A stretch of 64,000 nucleotides of DNA from Ligustrum vulgare (taxonomy: Eukaryota > Streptophyta > Magnoliopsida > Lamiales > Oleaceae), in NCBI GenBank assembly GCA_963555705.1, contig OY743177.1:53886096-53950095 (forward strand). Reading direction: 5' to 3'. Below the pieces are notes generated by a model that did no database searches, was not told the origin of the DNA, and was given only the letters and a program-made list of their open reading frames with translations. The position numbers and the translations under genes are program-made. How positions within the stretch are numbered: the stretch's first letter is position 1; each line of letters opens with the position of its first letter. Positions 1 through 11,081 of the stretch are shown one piece after another.

Positions 1-92
1 TAAAATAAACGAAACCATTGTCAAAAAGAAAAAAAATAACGAAAAATTAATTGAAGGGAAAAAAAAAAAAGACAAAAGCAACATGATTTCCA

Positions 93-224
93 GTCTCACA
101 TCGAAAGATAGATGTGGGATTGGACCAACATCCCTTTATAAAAGGGATGTTGGTTACCAAGCAATTCATCTCCCAGCAAATGAAGGGAGATGAAAAGGGG
201 CGGCTTATTTACATAGCCACCCCT
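93..224 (+). promoter_or_regulatory. snRNA-type promoter-like motif followed by stacked hairpins
   Basis: Positions 93-103 match the plant U-snRNA upstream sequence element (consensus RTCCCACATCG) with one mismatch. A TATA motif begins at 137, leaving 33 bp between them, which is the spacing known for Pol II plant snRNA genes. Hairpins are stacked here: 94-102 with 111-119, 125-153 (perfect 13-bp stem, 3-nt loop, around the TATA box), 165-174 with 185-194 (perfect 10-bp stem), and 196-205 with 215-224 (one mismatch). The last two lie where a transcript would start. I recognise no U1-U6 sequence. The same upstream motif also occurs in plant LTR promoters, so an LTR fragment is an equal alternative. 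Confidence 0.35.
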
Positions 225-699
225 CAACAATTTAGTTATTTTTTTTGGATATATTAATATTGAATTCAAAATTTTAATGTTATGATTTTGGTTTGTTCGG
301 TTTTTGACCTGTTTGGGTTTTAAAAAGCCATTTGACCGGATTTATAACCTTTTTGACTGTTTTTTAACCGGTTTATTACCTTTTTGGTCGGTTTTGACAT
401 GTCAAAGCACATTAATGCACGCATAGGTTAAAAGCAACGCGTTTTACAGCCGCGTCACGGTAATGCGCGCCTAGGCGGATCCTTTGGTGGCATTTTAGAA
501 CACTGCTTGGAGCTGTTCATTCATACTCCTTTCTTTGAGTTTTCGGATGTTATTGTTTTGCTAAAGATATGAATATAAAACATAAGTTTGATGAGCAAGC
601 CAAGTCCGGTATTTTTGTATATTATCCATAAGGTCAAAAGGGACATCGCATAAATGATTTCAAAACTCATCAAATATATGTTTCTTGTAATCAATTTAC

Positions 700-737
<38 letters not shown>

Positions 738-2097
738 GTATGAAACATTTTATAGTAAATTAAGTACTGAATGTGTGAATAAATTTCATAATTTTGTACA
801 TATTGCTTGTATCAATACTCATTATATGATGTTCTAGGTATTAAACTGATTTTATACTTAGTGATATTATTTCCATGCAATAAGAATATATTTGTACTAA
901 TTCACAAAAGATGAAATTCTTTGATTAGAGAAATCTGGAAATTAACTAGTTTTCTTCTGCATGTATCGATACATGATATCGATACATCTCAATCAGTTAT
1001 TGTCTTTTATATTTTAAATTTGGTGCTAAAGTTCGTTAAACATAACTATGTTCTAAGTATATCAAGACAAACACCTGAAGCGTAATAATATGCGGGATAA
1101 TGTAATAATTGTAATAATGCAAGAAAATCATTTAGCAAGACAAGAACAAGATAAAATTGTCAAAAAATTTGCATGAAGTAGCATTTAAGATTAATTATTA
1201 CAAGACTGTAATGTTACTTACCTTATTTGGAACCTGAAAATAAGGAAAGAATCAAAAATCAAACTTCTGTTTTATTCTGAAAAATGAATAAAGTATCAAT
1301 ACATGTTTAGATCATTGTTCTTCATATATCGATACATGAGGAGCTGCTTCTGCAGTTGATCTCTGATTTTTTAAAATCTCTTGGTTTTTTTTTTTTTATT
1401 TATTTAACATTTCGAGATCGCTACAAAATATCTCAGAATGTTGAAAATGATCACAACATGACTTTTATCAAACTATAGATTAAGACTAAGAGCTACGTTT
1501 AAAGGTTGGAAATTTTTGGAAATTTGATCTGGACTTCCTCATGTTTTTACAGGAATTTTTAGTGATCCAATTCTAAGTTCATAATATAACCCTCTATTTA
1601 TAATTACGGATTGTAGCTGGTTTTCAAATAATATCTTACAAAAAAATTCCTCTTAGCCTTAATCATTGCCCTAAGTCTTGGTCAAGGATTCATACATGTT
1701 ATAAGTAGGTGGTGTAATCCTGCATGAAGTCGACACCTTCATGTCTGACAGGTGGCATCACCTGATTAATACACACTAGAACCTTTTTAGGTTCTAATGT
1801 ATCGATACATGTGGATACATGTATTAAGGTTTAAAATAATTAATTTCCTATAAATTGGGGAAAACAGTGAACTGTTACATGCTTACAGCACCTGATTCTA
1901 TAATTAATAATCATTCTCAACTGTTCACCAAATTATCTCAAGGATTATATTTGTAATCATATTTCACTCTCAACTAATTTTCCACTAGTCAATTATTTGT
2001 CTTTGTCCATCTAAGTCATTATCATCGTGTTTTCCTAACAAATATTATTGAACATCAAGAACCACACTCTTATTCTCAAGCTATGAAATTTTGGTAA
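225..2097. other. Non-coding AT-rich stretch with a TG/TA microsatellite and repeated ATGTATCGATACAT palindromes
   Basis: No gene is visible. A (TG)n(TA)n microsatellite lies at about 700-737. The palindrome ATGTATCGATACAT or close variants occur at 961-986 (twice), 1293-1304, 1324-1338 and 1798-1832. The stretch leads into a Copia pol remnant and could be the upstream part of that element, but no LTR or primer-binding site was identified. Confidence 0.5.
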
Positions 2098-4196
2098 ATG
2101 GGGCGATGTCATGGGCAAAGAAATACAGGCCCTTGAATCAAATAACACTTGGTCTCATTCCCCAAAGGAAAATCACCCATTGATTGTAAATGGGTTTACA
2201 AAATTAAATATCGGTCAGATCATACATTCACACTTGTCACCCCAAACTATTTATTGTTCGTCTCCTTCTCTCCATTGCTATCATTAAGAATTGGTCCCTG
2301 CATCAACTCGATGTCAACAATGCATTTCTCCAAGGAGATCTCAATGAAGAAGTTTATATGAAACTTCCTCCCAGTTTATCTCGTAAAATGGAGACTCGTG
2401 TATGCAAATTAAATAAATCAATCTATAGTCTTTTCGCCAATCTATTGCATAAAAGATCTTGACAATCTTCGATATTTTTTAGTTATTGAAGTGTCTCGAT
2501 CTAAACAAGGACTTTTTCTGTTTTAAAGAAAATATACCCTTAATATCTTATCTAATTCTGGTATGACTTAGGGGTGAACAAATAAATCGCAAACCCGTTA
2601 AACCGAATCAAACCACAACAAATGGTTTGGTTTGGTTTGGAAAAATTTCAAACCGCTTTAAACGGTTTGGTTTAGGTTTCAATTGTCGAACCTGCGGTTT
2701 TAAACCGCAACCCGCTAAGTTTTAAACATATTATAAAAAAATGAATGCAGAAATAGCTTATCAAATTTAAATTGTCATTGAAGTCTTTAAGTAATTTTGA
2801 GTGCTGTTTTAATTTTTTTCTAGTAGAAATGAGTTATAAAATAACTATTATCAAAACTTGGACGTATTCATGAATGATTTCTAGTATTTGTCAATTGCAA
2901 AAAATGTGGAATTTTTTTAGGAATAAAGCTATGTTCTAATCTATGCATGTTTAATCTTTCCTAAAAACAGTACAACTTCATTCCCAACTATAACTATTGA
3001 AAGCCACAAAAAAGTTAAAATGAGACTTACAGTTTCCATTGAAGAACTTTATAAATAAATTAGAAGAGAATTCATTAGGATACATATTTATAGCATACTA
3101 AGTAGAAAAAATACTCTTGCAGTAACACAGTGTGTTGTCTTTTATTTATGTGAATGGTTTTGAACAAATAAATCTCATTGTTGTTGTAACCTGCCAGAGT
3201 AATCCCCTTACCAATGTGAGTTGCATCACGAAAAAAATTCAAGAACACCTTTTGACTAATCTACGTAATGGTAAGTTGGTATTTCTTACTTATCGACCAT
3301 AAAGTTGGTATTGGTTATTTACTCAATGCTATGTATCAATTGCGAAATTTGTGATTTTTGCTTTGGTAGATTAATTATTGATTCATTCTTACATTATCTT
3401 ACAAGAATGTGTCTTGATTTAGGATCTACTAATTTATTTGATTGTAAACCGCGGTTTTAAACTACACCAAATCGCAAAACATGGTTTGGTTTGGTTTAGG
3501 GAATGAAATAGTTTGGTTTGGTTTGATTTGGAAAGTATTCAAACTGTTTTAAGCGGTTTGGTTTGAAATTTCGCTACAAACCGTCCAAACCAAATCATGT
3601 TCACCTCTAGTACTATGACTGGATCTTGACCAACTGATTTTCCTATGGAACAACATCTTCGTTTACAACTAGAGGATGGTGCTCTTCTTCTTGATCCGAC
3701 AATCTATCGTAGACTAGTGGGACGTCTTTTATATCTTACTGTTACAAGTCAATTCATGCAATTTTCTCATTCCACTCATCTTGATGCTGCCAACCAGGGT
3801 TCTTCTTAAAGGTACTCTTGGTAAATGATTATTCATTTATGCATCTAGCTCTCTTACTTTTGTTGGATATGCTTACTTTGACTAGGCTAGTTGTCCTACT
3901 CGTCGATCCATCACTGGTTATTTTACCATGTTAGGTTCTAGTCCTATTTCTTGGAAAACCAAGAAACAACCAACTATTTCTTATTCTTCTATAGAAGCAA
4001 AACTCACTGCACTTACTTCTTAATTGCAATGGTTAAAATATCTTCTTCCAGATCTTGATTTCAACCATGCACAACCAATTGTAGTTCAATATGATAGCAA
4101 AGCTGCTATTCACATTGCCGAAAATCATGTATTTTGAACCAGTTGGAGGTGATGCTTATCTCCGACATTTCAATCTCAACTACAACTTGAGGGGGG
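2098..4196 (+). pseudogene. Decayed Copia-type retrotransposon pol (reverse transcriptase to RNase H), split by a hAT-like insertion
   Basis: Plus-strand fragments of a Ty1/Copia polyprotein are readable in shifting frames. From about 2105 comes the start of the reverse transcriptase, with the family signature [11 protein letters not shown] and then [21 protein letters not shown]. After an insertion (2569-3612) the reading resumes with the connection and RNase H region: LVGRLLYL at about 3715, RRSITGYF at about 3905, SWKTKKQPTISYSS at about 3950, and the remnant of the DSKAAIHIAENHVF motif at about 4095. Stops, frameshifts and loss of the central RT including the catalytic YVDD motif show that it is dead. 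It ends in a polypurine tract at about 4185-4196 next to an LTR start. Confidence 0.85.
2569..3612. mobile_element. hAT-like non-autonomous TIR element inserted in the Copia remnant
   Basis: The 1,044-bp insert starts TAGGGGTGAACA and ends with TGTTCACCTCTA plus three bases. It is flanked by near-identical 8-mers (2561-2568 GTATGACT, 3613-3620 CTATGACT) and interrupts a Copia reading frame that resumes after it. Subterminal regions at both ends carry many direct and inverted AAACCGC/GGTTTGG blocks, like hAT transposase-binding arrays. It has no coding capacity. The TIR form and 8-bp duplication fit hAT; the family is inferred. Confidence 0.7.
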
Positions 4197-4672
4197 TGTT
4201 GGATGCACTCAAGGATCGAGACCAAGTCAAATCCTATATTTTAGGTCTTTTTGTTATGCCCCTATTTGGTTCCTTTTTTTTCATCTCATTTTTTTACAGT
4301 GCTCAATCTACACCACACATCTTACTTTTGACATACAATTTTTGACTTTTCAACTCAATCTACACTCCATATTCTCCAATAACTCCACTTTTTTTCAAAT
4401 TTTTTCAAAATTTAATGGGAATCAAACAAAACAATTTCTTAGTTTATGTTCAATATGTTTGTTAATTAGTTTTTACTTTTGTATATATTTTAAATTTAAA
4501 TCTTCCTCATAATTTGTCTATATATTATTGCGATCATTGAATGAATATACAAGTTCAAAATCATTACTTCTTCTCCTATCTTACTTGTCATTTTCACAAT
4601 TAATTTCAATCATACATCTCTCATAAAATAATATTATATTTATTCCCAAGATTTTTATTTCATTTTTAATCA
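4197..4672 (+). repeat. LTR-like 3' end of the Copia remnant
   Basis: A polypurine tract (TTGAGGGGGG) is followed by TGTTGGATGC, the normal start of a Copia 3' LTR. A TATATATTATTGCG stretch near 4520 could be promoter-like. The far end is not defined because a fold-back element sits immediately after it, apparently in the LTR or just beyond. Confidence 0.5.
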
Positions 4673-4682
4673 CACATTCTTT

Positions 4683-6520
4683 GAGTTAAATACCCCAATT
4701 GCCATCGTACTATTGCAAAGTTTTCTCAAATACCATTGAACTTTTAATTGTATCTGAAATGTCATTGCACTTTAAGATTTGAACTCTTATTGCCACCATA
4801 CCATTTCAAAGATTCTCCAAATGCCATTGAACTTTACATGTCATTTGGTATGCCATTGAACTATTAAAAGGTTATCCCATTTACCACTTTCTTTAAAATT
4901 GTTTCAATTTTTTATTAAATATTTTTTTATTTGTTTCATTATTGTAGATGAATTTATTCATATTTTTTTTTTTGAATCAATAAATAATGTTATCTTTATT
5001 ATGAAAATATTAATAATTGTTGAAAATATGCTTGTGTAGATTCTTTCAATGATTTTTTTTTTTTTTTTTTTTGGTAGAAATGGGTTGTTCATGTTATTCG
5101 AGCATTTCTTCTAGAAAAGTAATTTTCTCTATTATTAATATTTTATGAAAATAAAATTATTTAAAATAAAAAATATATTTATATAGGTTCTTTCAATCAG
5201 TTTTTTTTTTAATAGAATCGAGTTGTCCAAATTAATTGAGTATTTCTTCTAGAAAAGTAATATTTATCTATCATTAATATTTTATGAAAAGAGAATTATT
5301 TACAATGATGTTAGATTTTTAAAATATAAATAATTTCAAAGGAATTATTGCATTATTGGAAATGGATAAGAAAAAATTAGAATTATTTTTTGGAAGTTAT
5401 TGTAAATGAATTTATTGCATTTCTTCTTTCAGAAAATTAATTTAATTCGAATATAATTCTAAACATCATTGTAAGTTGATTTATTATCGAAAGAAATGCT
5501 CAATTAATTAGGATAATACAAATTTCTATAAAAAAATAAATTTAATTCGAATATAATTCTAAACATCATTCGTTTTGTTTCATTATTGCAAAATGGATTT
5601 ATAATTTTTTTTCTCTTTATGTTTAGAATATTCATGATGGATAAAAATATATTTGTTTAGATTCTTCTAATGAATTTTTTTTATAGAAATTTGTATTATC
5701 TTAATTAATCGAGCATTTTTTTCGACAATAAATCCACTAACAATGATATTTAGAATTATATTCGAATTAAATTAATTTTCTGAAAGAAGAAATGCAATAA
5801 ATTCATTTACAATAACTTCCAAAAGATCATTCTAATTATTTCTTATCCATTTCCAATAATGCAATAATTCCTTTGAAATTATTTATATTTTAAAAATCTA
5901 ACATCATTGTAAATAATTCTATTTTTCATAAAATATTAAGGATAGATAAATATTATTTTTCTAGAAGAAATACTCAATTAATTTGGACAAATCGATTCTA
6001 TTAAAAAAACTCATTGAAAGAACCTATATAAATATATTTTTTATTTTAAATAATTTTATTTTCATAAAATATTAATAATAGGAAAAATTACTTTTCTAGA
6101 AGAAATGCTCGAATAACATGAACAACCCATTTCTAACCTTTAAAAAAAAAATCATTGAAAGAATCTACACAAACATATTTTCTACAATTATTAATATTTT
6201 CATAATAAAGAGAACATTATTTATTGATTCAAAAAAAATATATGAATAAATTCATCTACAATAATGAAACAAATAAAAAAATATTTAATAAAAAATTGAA
6301 ACAATTTTAAAGAAAGTGGTAAATGGGATAACCTTTTAATAGTTCAATGGCATACCAAATGACATGTAAAGTTCAATGGCATTTGGAGAATCTTTGAAAT
6401 AGTATGGTGGCAATGAAAATTCAAATCTTAAAGTGTAATGGCACTTCAGATTCAATTTAAAGTTCAATGGCATTTGGAAAAACTTTCCAATAGTACGATG
6501 GCAATTGGCGCATTTAACTC
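4683..6520. mobile_element. Long fold-back Mutator-like (MULE/MITE-type) element
   Basis: The 1,838-bp element begins GAGTTAAATACCCCAATTGCC and ends with the near inverse (GGCAATTGGCGCATTTAACTC). It is flanked by a perfect 10-bp direct repeat CACATTCTTT (4673-4682, 6521-6530). The two halves are inverted copies of each other over roughly 0.9 kb each, meeting near 5600. No transposase is present. A 9-11-bp duplication and long TIRs are typical of Mutator-like elements. Both strands carry short open frames that are by-products of the repeat. Confidence 0.85.
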
Positions 6521-6530
6521 CACATTCTTT

Positions 6531-7066
6531 CAAATTTCACTATTTATAAAGACATTTTTCTCCAAAATTTGATTTTAATATAATCCAAATAGGAACTTGG
6601 TTGGATTATAAGTAATTTTCTAACTGACAGAAAATATATTTTGTGTGTCAGACATGCGCGCTGAAGTGTATAACTAGCAAATAACATGAATCAACTAATT
6701 CAAATTCATTTTTGATAAAAAAAAAAGAAAACTAATGAGTACTTTTTTTTTTTTTTTTACTATCTTTTGGATGGCTAGAATTGTTAAGAGATAAAATTTC
6801 GCATTAAATAAATATGAAAATATAGATCGATTTATAAGGGTTTTATCTACTCTCCTCTCTTTAAGAGGTTAACCTTTTAAAATGGACTATCAAATCTTAA
6901 TAACACCCATGATTTTATTTTGTTTATTTATCGTTTTGAGATAAAATATGTGATTAAAAATAATTTTGATAAATATGTGTACATAAAAAATAGTCGAGAA
7001 ATTGAATTTTTATAAATTTGTTTCTAAACCATTTAAAGAGCACAATATTAAATATAGAACTAATGG

Positions 7067-7119
<53 letters not shown>

Positions 7120-8585
7120 TAACAACAGTTGAAACTGAGGACGTTTAGGAAAATTCACATGGGCACCGGTAAATAAATCTTGATTTTTTTTGGCCCACTA
7201 AAAAAATCTAATTTAATGATTTCTAGTTTAAAATTGTGTGTAGCAGTTTGTCACCGACAAAACAATGAAACCTTTTTTAATTGGTTTCTCGACCAATAGA
7301 ATACTGAATTTTCTTGTTACATAATTTAATGCAGATCCTAAATTTCAGAAAGATTAAAAAGTTCGTTTTGTCACTTACATAGTCTATCTTCGAAGTTGTT
7401 GAATGTTCAGCAGCTACTTTTCAATTTATAAATAGAATGTTATTATTTTCAAGGTAAAATATATGATTAAAAAGTAGTTTAAAAAAATATTTTGTATGAT
7501 TAAAAAGTAATTGAAAAATTATGTCATTTATAAATTGATTTATAAATTATTTTTCAAACATACTCCCTTAACCAAATCTGAACCATTAAATTACTAGAGA
7601 GTTCTTTTTTCTGCTAAAAGTTATGCGATTAGTGTTGATTAGTGTTGTGACCATTTCCTCGACCATGGTTTCATCACGTCCTGAACCATGAATATAAGTA
7701 ATTAATTTCACGGGCTATAAGTAATTAATTTTATTCCAAACTTTTCTATTGTGTTTGGCTAAATTTTATTAATTTTAGAATGTGTGGCTAAATTTTGAAC
7801 TTAGGTGAACTTGATGAAGTTAAGTAATTTAGAACTAATGAATGTGATTTGAACTAAGAATGTGCAGTTTTAAACATCGTTAAGTAATTTAGAACTAATG
7901 AATGTGTTGAAGTTACAAATAATTTAAAATGTGTTTGGCTAAGTTTACAATTCAGTTAAACTTACTTCTAAGTAAGCTTTTGTTTCATCGAGAAGTCAAA
8001 AACTTATTTATTTATGAAAGTTTCACAAACAGGATTTTGATTAAAATGTTAATATAAAGATTAATGGGATCTACCATTAATAAGGATTGTTACGGTTTTT
8101 GGCAATGTTGTGACGTATCATGTAATATACGAATTGTTTTCCTTTAAAGGGAATTCCCTTTCAAATCTAAAGATGTTTAATGTTCGCAATTAAAAAATTT
8201 AACAAGTGTGAAATACCAATTTAACGCAATCTTATTAAATTCAATACAGAACTTTCGGCTTATTATTGACATGAGGAAATTACGCTGTAAAAGTTGTTCA
8301 CAGTGTCTAACCAATTTGTCGCACCTAATCATTTGCGTCCAGTCTTCATCAGGACAAAAATTAATATTTGGATGATCTAATTACTAATATGTATGTATAT
8401 TTTTAGAAAAAATAAATAAATAAATAAATAAATAAATACTATCACATGAAAAGATGTTGGGTGGGTCCCAAAATGTTGGGACCATACTCTTTAATCTTTA
8501 CTCTTTCCGTCTTTGCCATGGTGTGATTGACAAAAGATGCTGCAGCCTGGAAGAAAGGGAGTGGGAAGCTTCCTTGGGATGGGGA
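6531..8585. other. Non-coding AT-rich spacer with an (ATA)n microsatellite
   Basis: I see no gene. An ATA trinucleotide repeat occupies about 7068-7117, and (AAAT)n about 8407-8437. Around 7440-7560 there is a fragment of the dispersed short repeat that elsewhere in the window carries TTTTTAACCACACATTTT. Confidence 0.5.
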
Positions 8586-9075
8586 TGTTGGGATATTTGA
8601 TCCAAATTAAGAATCGGAATATCTTGGATAATTGATTTTCATATTAAAGTGGTTAACTTGAAGTAGAATACTAAAATAAAGTCTTTTATTACGAATTCTA
8701 CATATTGTAGGTGCTATTTTTTACCTATAAATATGTGTGTTAGGGAGCCATAATATTGTGAATCTTATGTGAGACTAATTAGAGAGAATTGGAGAGCTTT
8801 ATCTTTATAGTTTCTTGTGAACTCTTGTGGGATAATTTAAAGGGTAGAAACTTGGGTTAGATAAAAGTTCATTATTAGTATTTTCTCTGTAGTCTATGAG
8901 ATTGGGTTGGTGAGTGAAAGTCTATATAATTGTAACAATTTATTATATAGTGAAAGACTTTGGCGATCCGGAAATTTTGCGTTGTTGTTATTATTTTCTT
9001 GTTACTCAATTATTTCTTGAACATCAAAAGATCATGTGGGTTAAAGAAGGGGGAATCAACGTTTAATTCCCAACA
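8586..9075 (+). repeat. 5' LTR (490 bp)
   Basis: It starts TGTTGGGATATTTGA and ends CCCAACA. Bases 8658-8690 are the exact reverse complement of 10392-10424 in the 3' LTR, and the sequences on either side of that block in the 3' LTR are missing here. Confidence 0.93.
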
Positions 9076-9077
9076 AG

Positions 9078-9089
9078 TGGTATCAGAGC
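9078..9089 (+). other. Primer-binding site, initiator tRNA-Met
   Basis: TGGTATCAGAGC, complementary to the 3' end of initiator tRNA-Met, lies two bases after the 5' LTR, as in most plant Copia elements. Confidence 0.9.
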
Positions 9090-9128
9090 GTTAGGTGGTT
9101 CGAAGATTTTATTGGAGCAAAAGAAAAT

Positions 9129-9932
9129 ATGTCTGTCAAGTACGACGTGGAGAAATTTGATGGAAGAGTTAATTTTGACTTGTGGCAAGTACAAGTCAAG
9201 GATATTTTAATTCAGGCGGGTCTGCACAAAGTTTTGAAAGGAAAACCAATCGAGAGTTCTGACAAAGGAAAAGGAAAAGAAAAAGAAACTGAATCCAACA
9301 AGATCGATGAAGATTGGGAAGATTTGGATTTGAGAGCTGCTAGTACAATACGACTTTGTTTGGCCAAGAATGTTCTTACAAATATTCATGGGATATCTGC
9401 TGCTAAGGAACTTTGGGAAAAACTGGAAGAGTTGTATCAGACGAAAAACTTGTCAAATCGCTTGTATCTAAAGGAACAGTTTCATTCGTTGAGAATGAGC
9501 GCAGGTACAAAAATCTCCGACCATCTTAGTGTTCTTAACGGGATTGTTTCTGAACTGGAATCCATTGGAGTCAAAGTTGAAGATGAGGATAAAGCGTTGA
9601 GGCTCATCTGGTCTCTTCCATCCACGTTTGAGTACATCAAGCCGATTTTAATGTACGGGAAGGAAACGGTGGACTTTGCAGAAGTTACAAGTAAGTTGAT
9701 CTCTGAAGAACAGAGATTGGGTGGAGGTGATAATTCATCTGGAAATAATTTGCTTGTTACTGAAAAGTGGAAGGGGGGTAACTCCATGAAGAAGAAATTT
9801 ATATGTTGGAACTGTGGACAATCCGGTCATGTAAGAAGAAATTGTCCAAAAGGTGGAGCAGACTCGGCTGAATGCTCAAGGTGGACAATGCGACTCTCCT
9901 GGTGGAGGGCGGTGATGATGTACTCTGAGTAG
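9129..9932 (+). CDS. Gag polyprotein of the gag-only retrotransposon
   Basis: This 267-residue Gag forms the virus-like particle that packages element RNA in the cytoplasm. The N-terminus reads KFDGRVNFDLWQVQVKDIL (about residues 8-26), the usual opening of Copia Gag. The central UBN2-type region runs to about residue 190 (AKELWEKLEELYQTKNLSNR, LYLKEQFHSLRM). A CCHC zinc knuckle, CWNCGQSGHVRRNC, lies at about residues 226-239. The ATG follows the PBS by about 40 bp and is the first in frame. No pol frame follows: the last 25 or so residues after the knuckle are unrelated to protease, and the region to the 3' LTR is non-coding. The frame is uninterrupted, so it may still be translatable. Confidence 0.9.
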   Translation: MSVKYDVEKFDGRVNFDLWQVQVKDILIQAGLHKVLKGKPIESSDKGKGKEKETESNKIDEDWEDLDLRAASTIRLCLAKNVLTNIHGISAAKELWEKLEELYQTKNLSNRLYLKEQFHSLRMSAGTKISDHLSVLNGIVSELESIGVKVEDEDKALRLIWSLPSTFEYIKPILMYGKETVDFAEVTSKLISEEQRLGGGDNSSGNNLLVTEKWKGGNSMKKKFICWNCGQSGHVRRNCPKGGADSAECSRWTMRLSWWRAVMMYSE

Positions 9933-10290
9933 GATGTGACATCCTCATGGCATGATGCCAGTTGCCATGATAGAGGATGTGTTCTTACTGGTGGGTGCAT
10001 GTGTTCGCACACAGCATTGGTTTGACTTGGATGCAAGGTGTGTGGTTGAATTGATGTCGATGGCTGATGAGCTTCCATAGAAAATCAAACAATGGGAGTT
10101 GCACCATAATTTTTCAGCAATTTTGTTTTCGACATGAGCCGGTGAAAAGCTCGGAGTTCGTTGATAATTCTGAGTGATTATACTCATATGGTGGAGTATG
10201 AGATCGTCAAAGTGGAAAAAGCTTGCCTATTTATCCAATGATTATTTTTTGAATATTTTGGCTCGGATGAATTTGTGTCAAGGTGGAGAT

Positions 10291-10827
10291 TGTTGGGATA
10301 TTTGACCCAAATTAAGAATCGGAATATCTTGGATAATTGATTTTCATATTAAAGTGGTTAACTTGGAGACCAAGTTAAAGGTGAAAAGGAAAATAAAAGA
10401 CTTTATTTTAGTATTCTACTTCAATAAGGAAACTTACTTGGACACGAATTCTACATATTCTAGTGTTGTTTTTTACCTATAAATATGTGTGTTAGGGAGC
10501 CATAATATTGTGAATCTTATGTGAGACTAATTAGAGAGAATTGGAGAGCTTTATCTTTGTAGTTTCTTGTGAACTCTTGTGGGATAATTTAAAGGGTAGA
10601 AACTTAGGTTAGATAGAAGTTCATTATTAGTATTTTCTCTGTAGTCTATGAGATTGGGTTGGTGAGTGAAAGTCTATATAATTGTAACAATTTATTATAT
10701 AGTGAAAGGCTTTGGCGATCTGAAAATTTTGCGTTGTTGTTATTATTTTCTTGTTACTCAATTATTTCTTGAACATCAAAAGATCATGTGGGTTAAAGAA
10801 GGGGGAATCAACGTTTAATTCCCAACA
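10291..10827 (+). repeat. 3' LTR (537 bp)
   Basis: It has the same TGTTGGG start and CCCAACA end as the 5' LTR and is largely alignable. It is longer because bases around 10366-10391 and 10425-10441, flanking the inverted block 10392-10424, are absent from the 5' copy. Confidence 0.92.
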
Positions 10828-10960
10828 GGGGAGGGAGAGAGATTTCTTTCTTTTCTTTTTTTTCTTTTTTCTTCTTCTTTTTTTTTTTTTTTTTGGGGGG
10901 GGGGGATAATAATATGACTTTGAAATTTGTTTTTGGATTTGTATATTTGTACAAAAAAAA

Positions 10961-11002
10961 GGATAATTATATTGACACCATCAAATTTGTTAACCACACT
11001 AC

Positions 11003-11081
<79 letters not shown>

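Larger units (their letters stand above)
8586..10827 (+). mobile_element. Complete gag-only LTR retrotransposon (TR-GAG type, Copia-like)
   Basis: The element is bounded by a perfect 5-bp target duplication GGGGA (8581-8585, 10828-10832). It has a 5' LTR of 490 bp, a PBS matching initiator tRNA-Met (TGGTATCAGAGC at 9078), one gag gene, a purine-rich tract AAGGTGGAGAT at 10280-10290, and a 3' LTR of 537 bp. There is no protease, integrase or RT between gag and the 3' LTR, so it depends on enzymes supplied in trans. This layout matches terminal-repeat retrotransposons carrying only GAG, known in plants. The intact gag, TSD and PBS suggest moderate age; the LTRs differ by indels and an inversion. 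Confidence 0.92.

Noticed and set aside
6336..6533. 65-codon minus frame at the fold-back end
   Set aside because: Lies in the terminal inverted repeat and has no recognisable protein.
8586..10827. Reading the gag-only element as a deleted full Copia
   Set aside because: The purine tract, LTRs and gag are complete and no pol remnant is left, so a TR-GAG layout explains it better, though an old deletion cannot be excluded.
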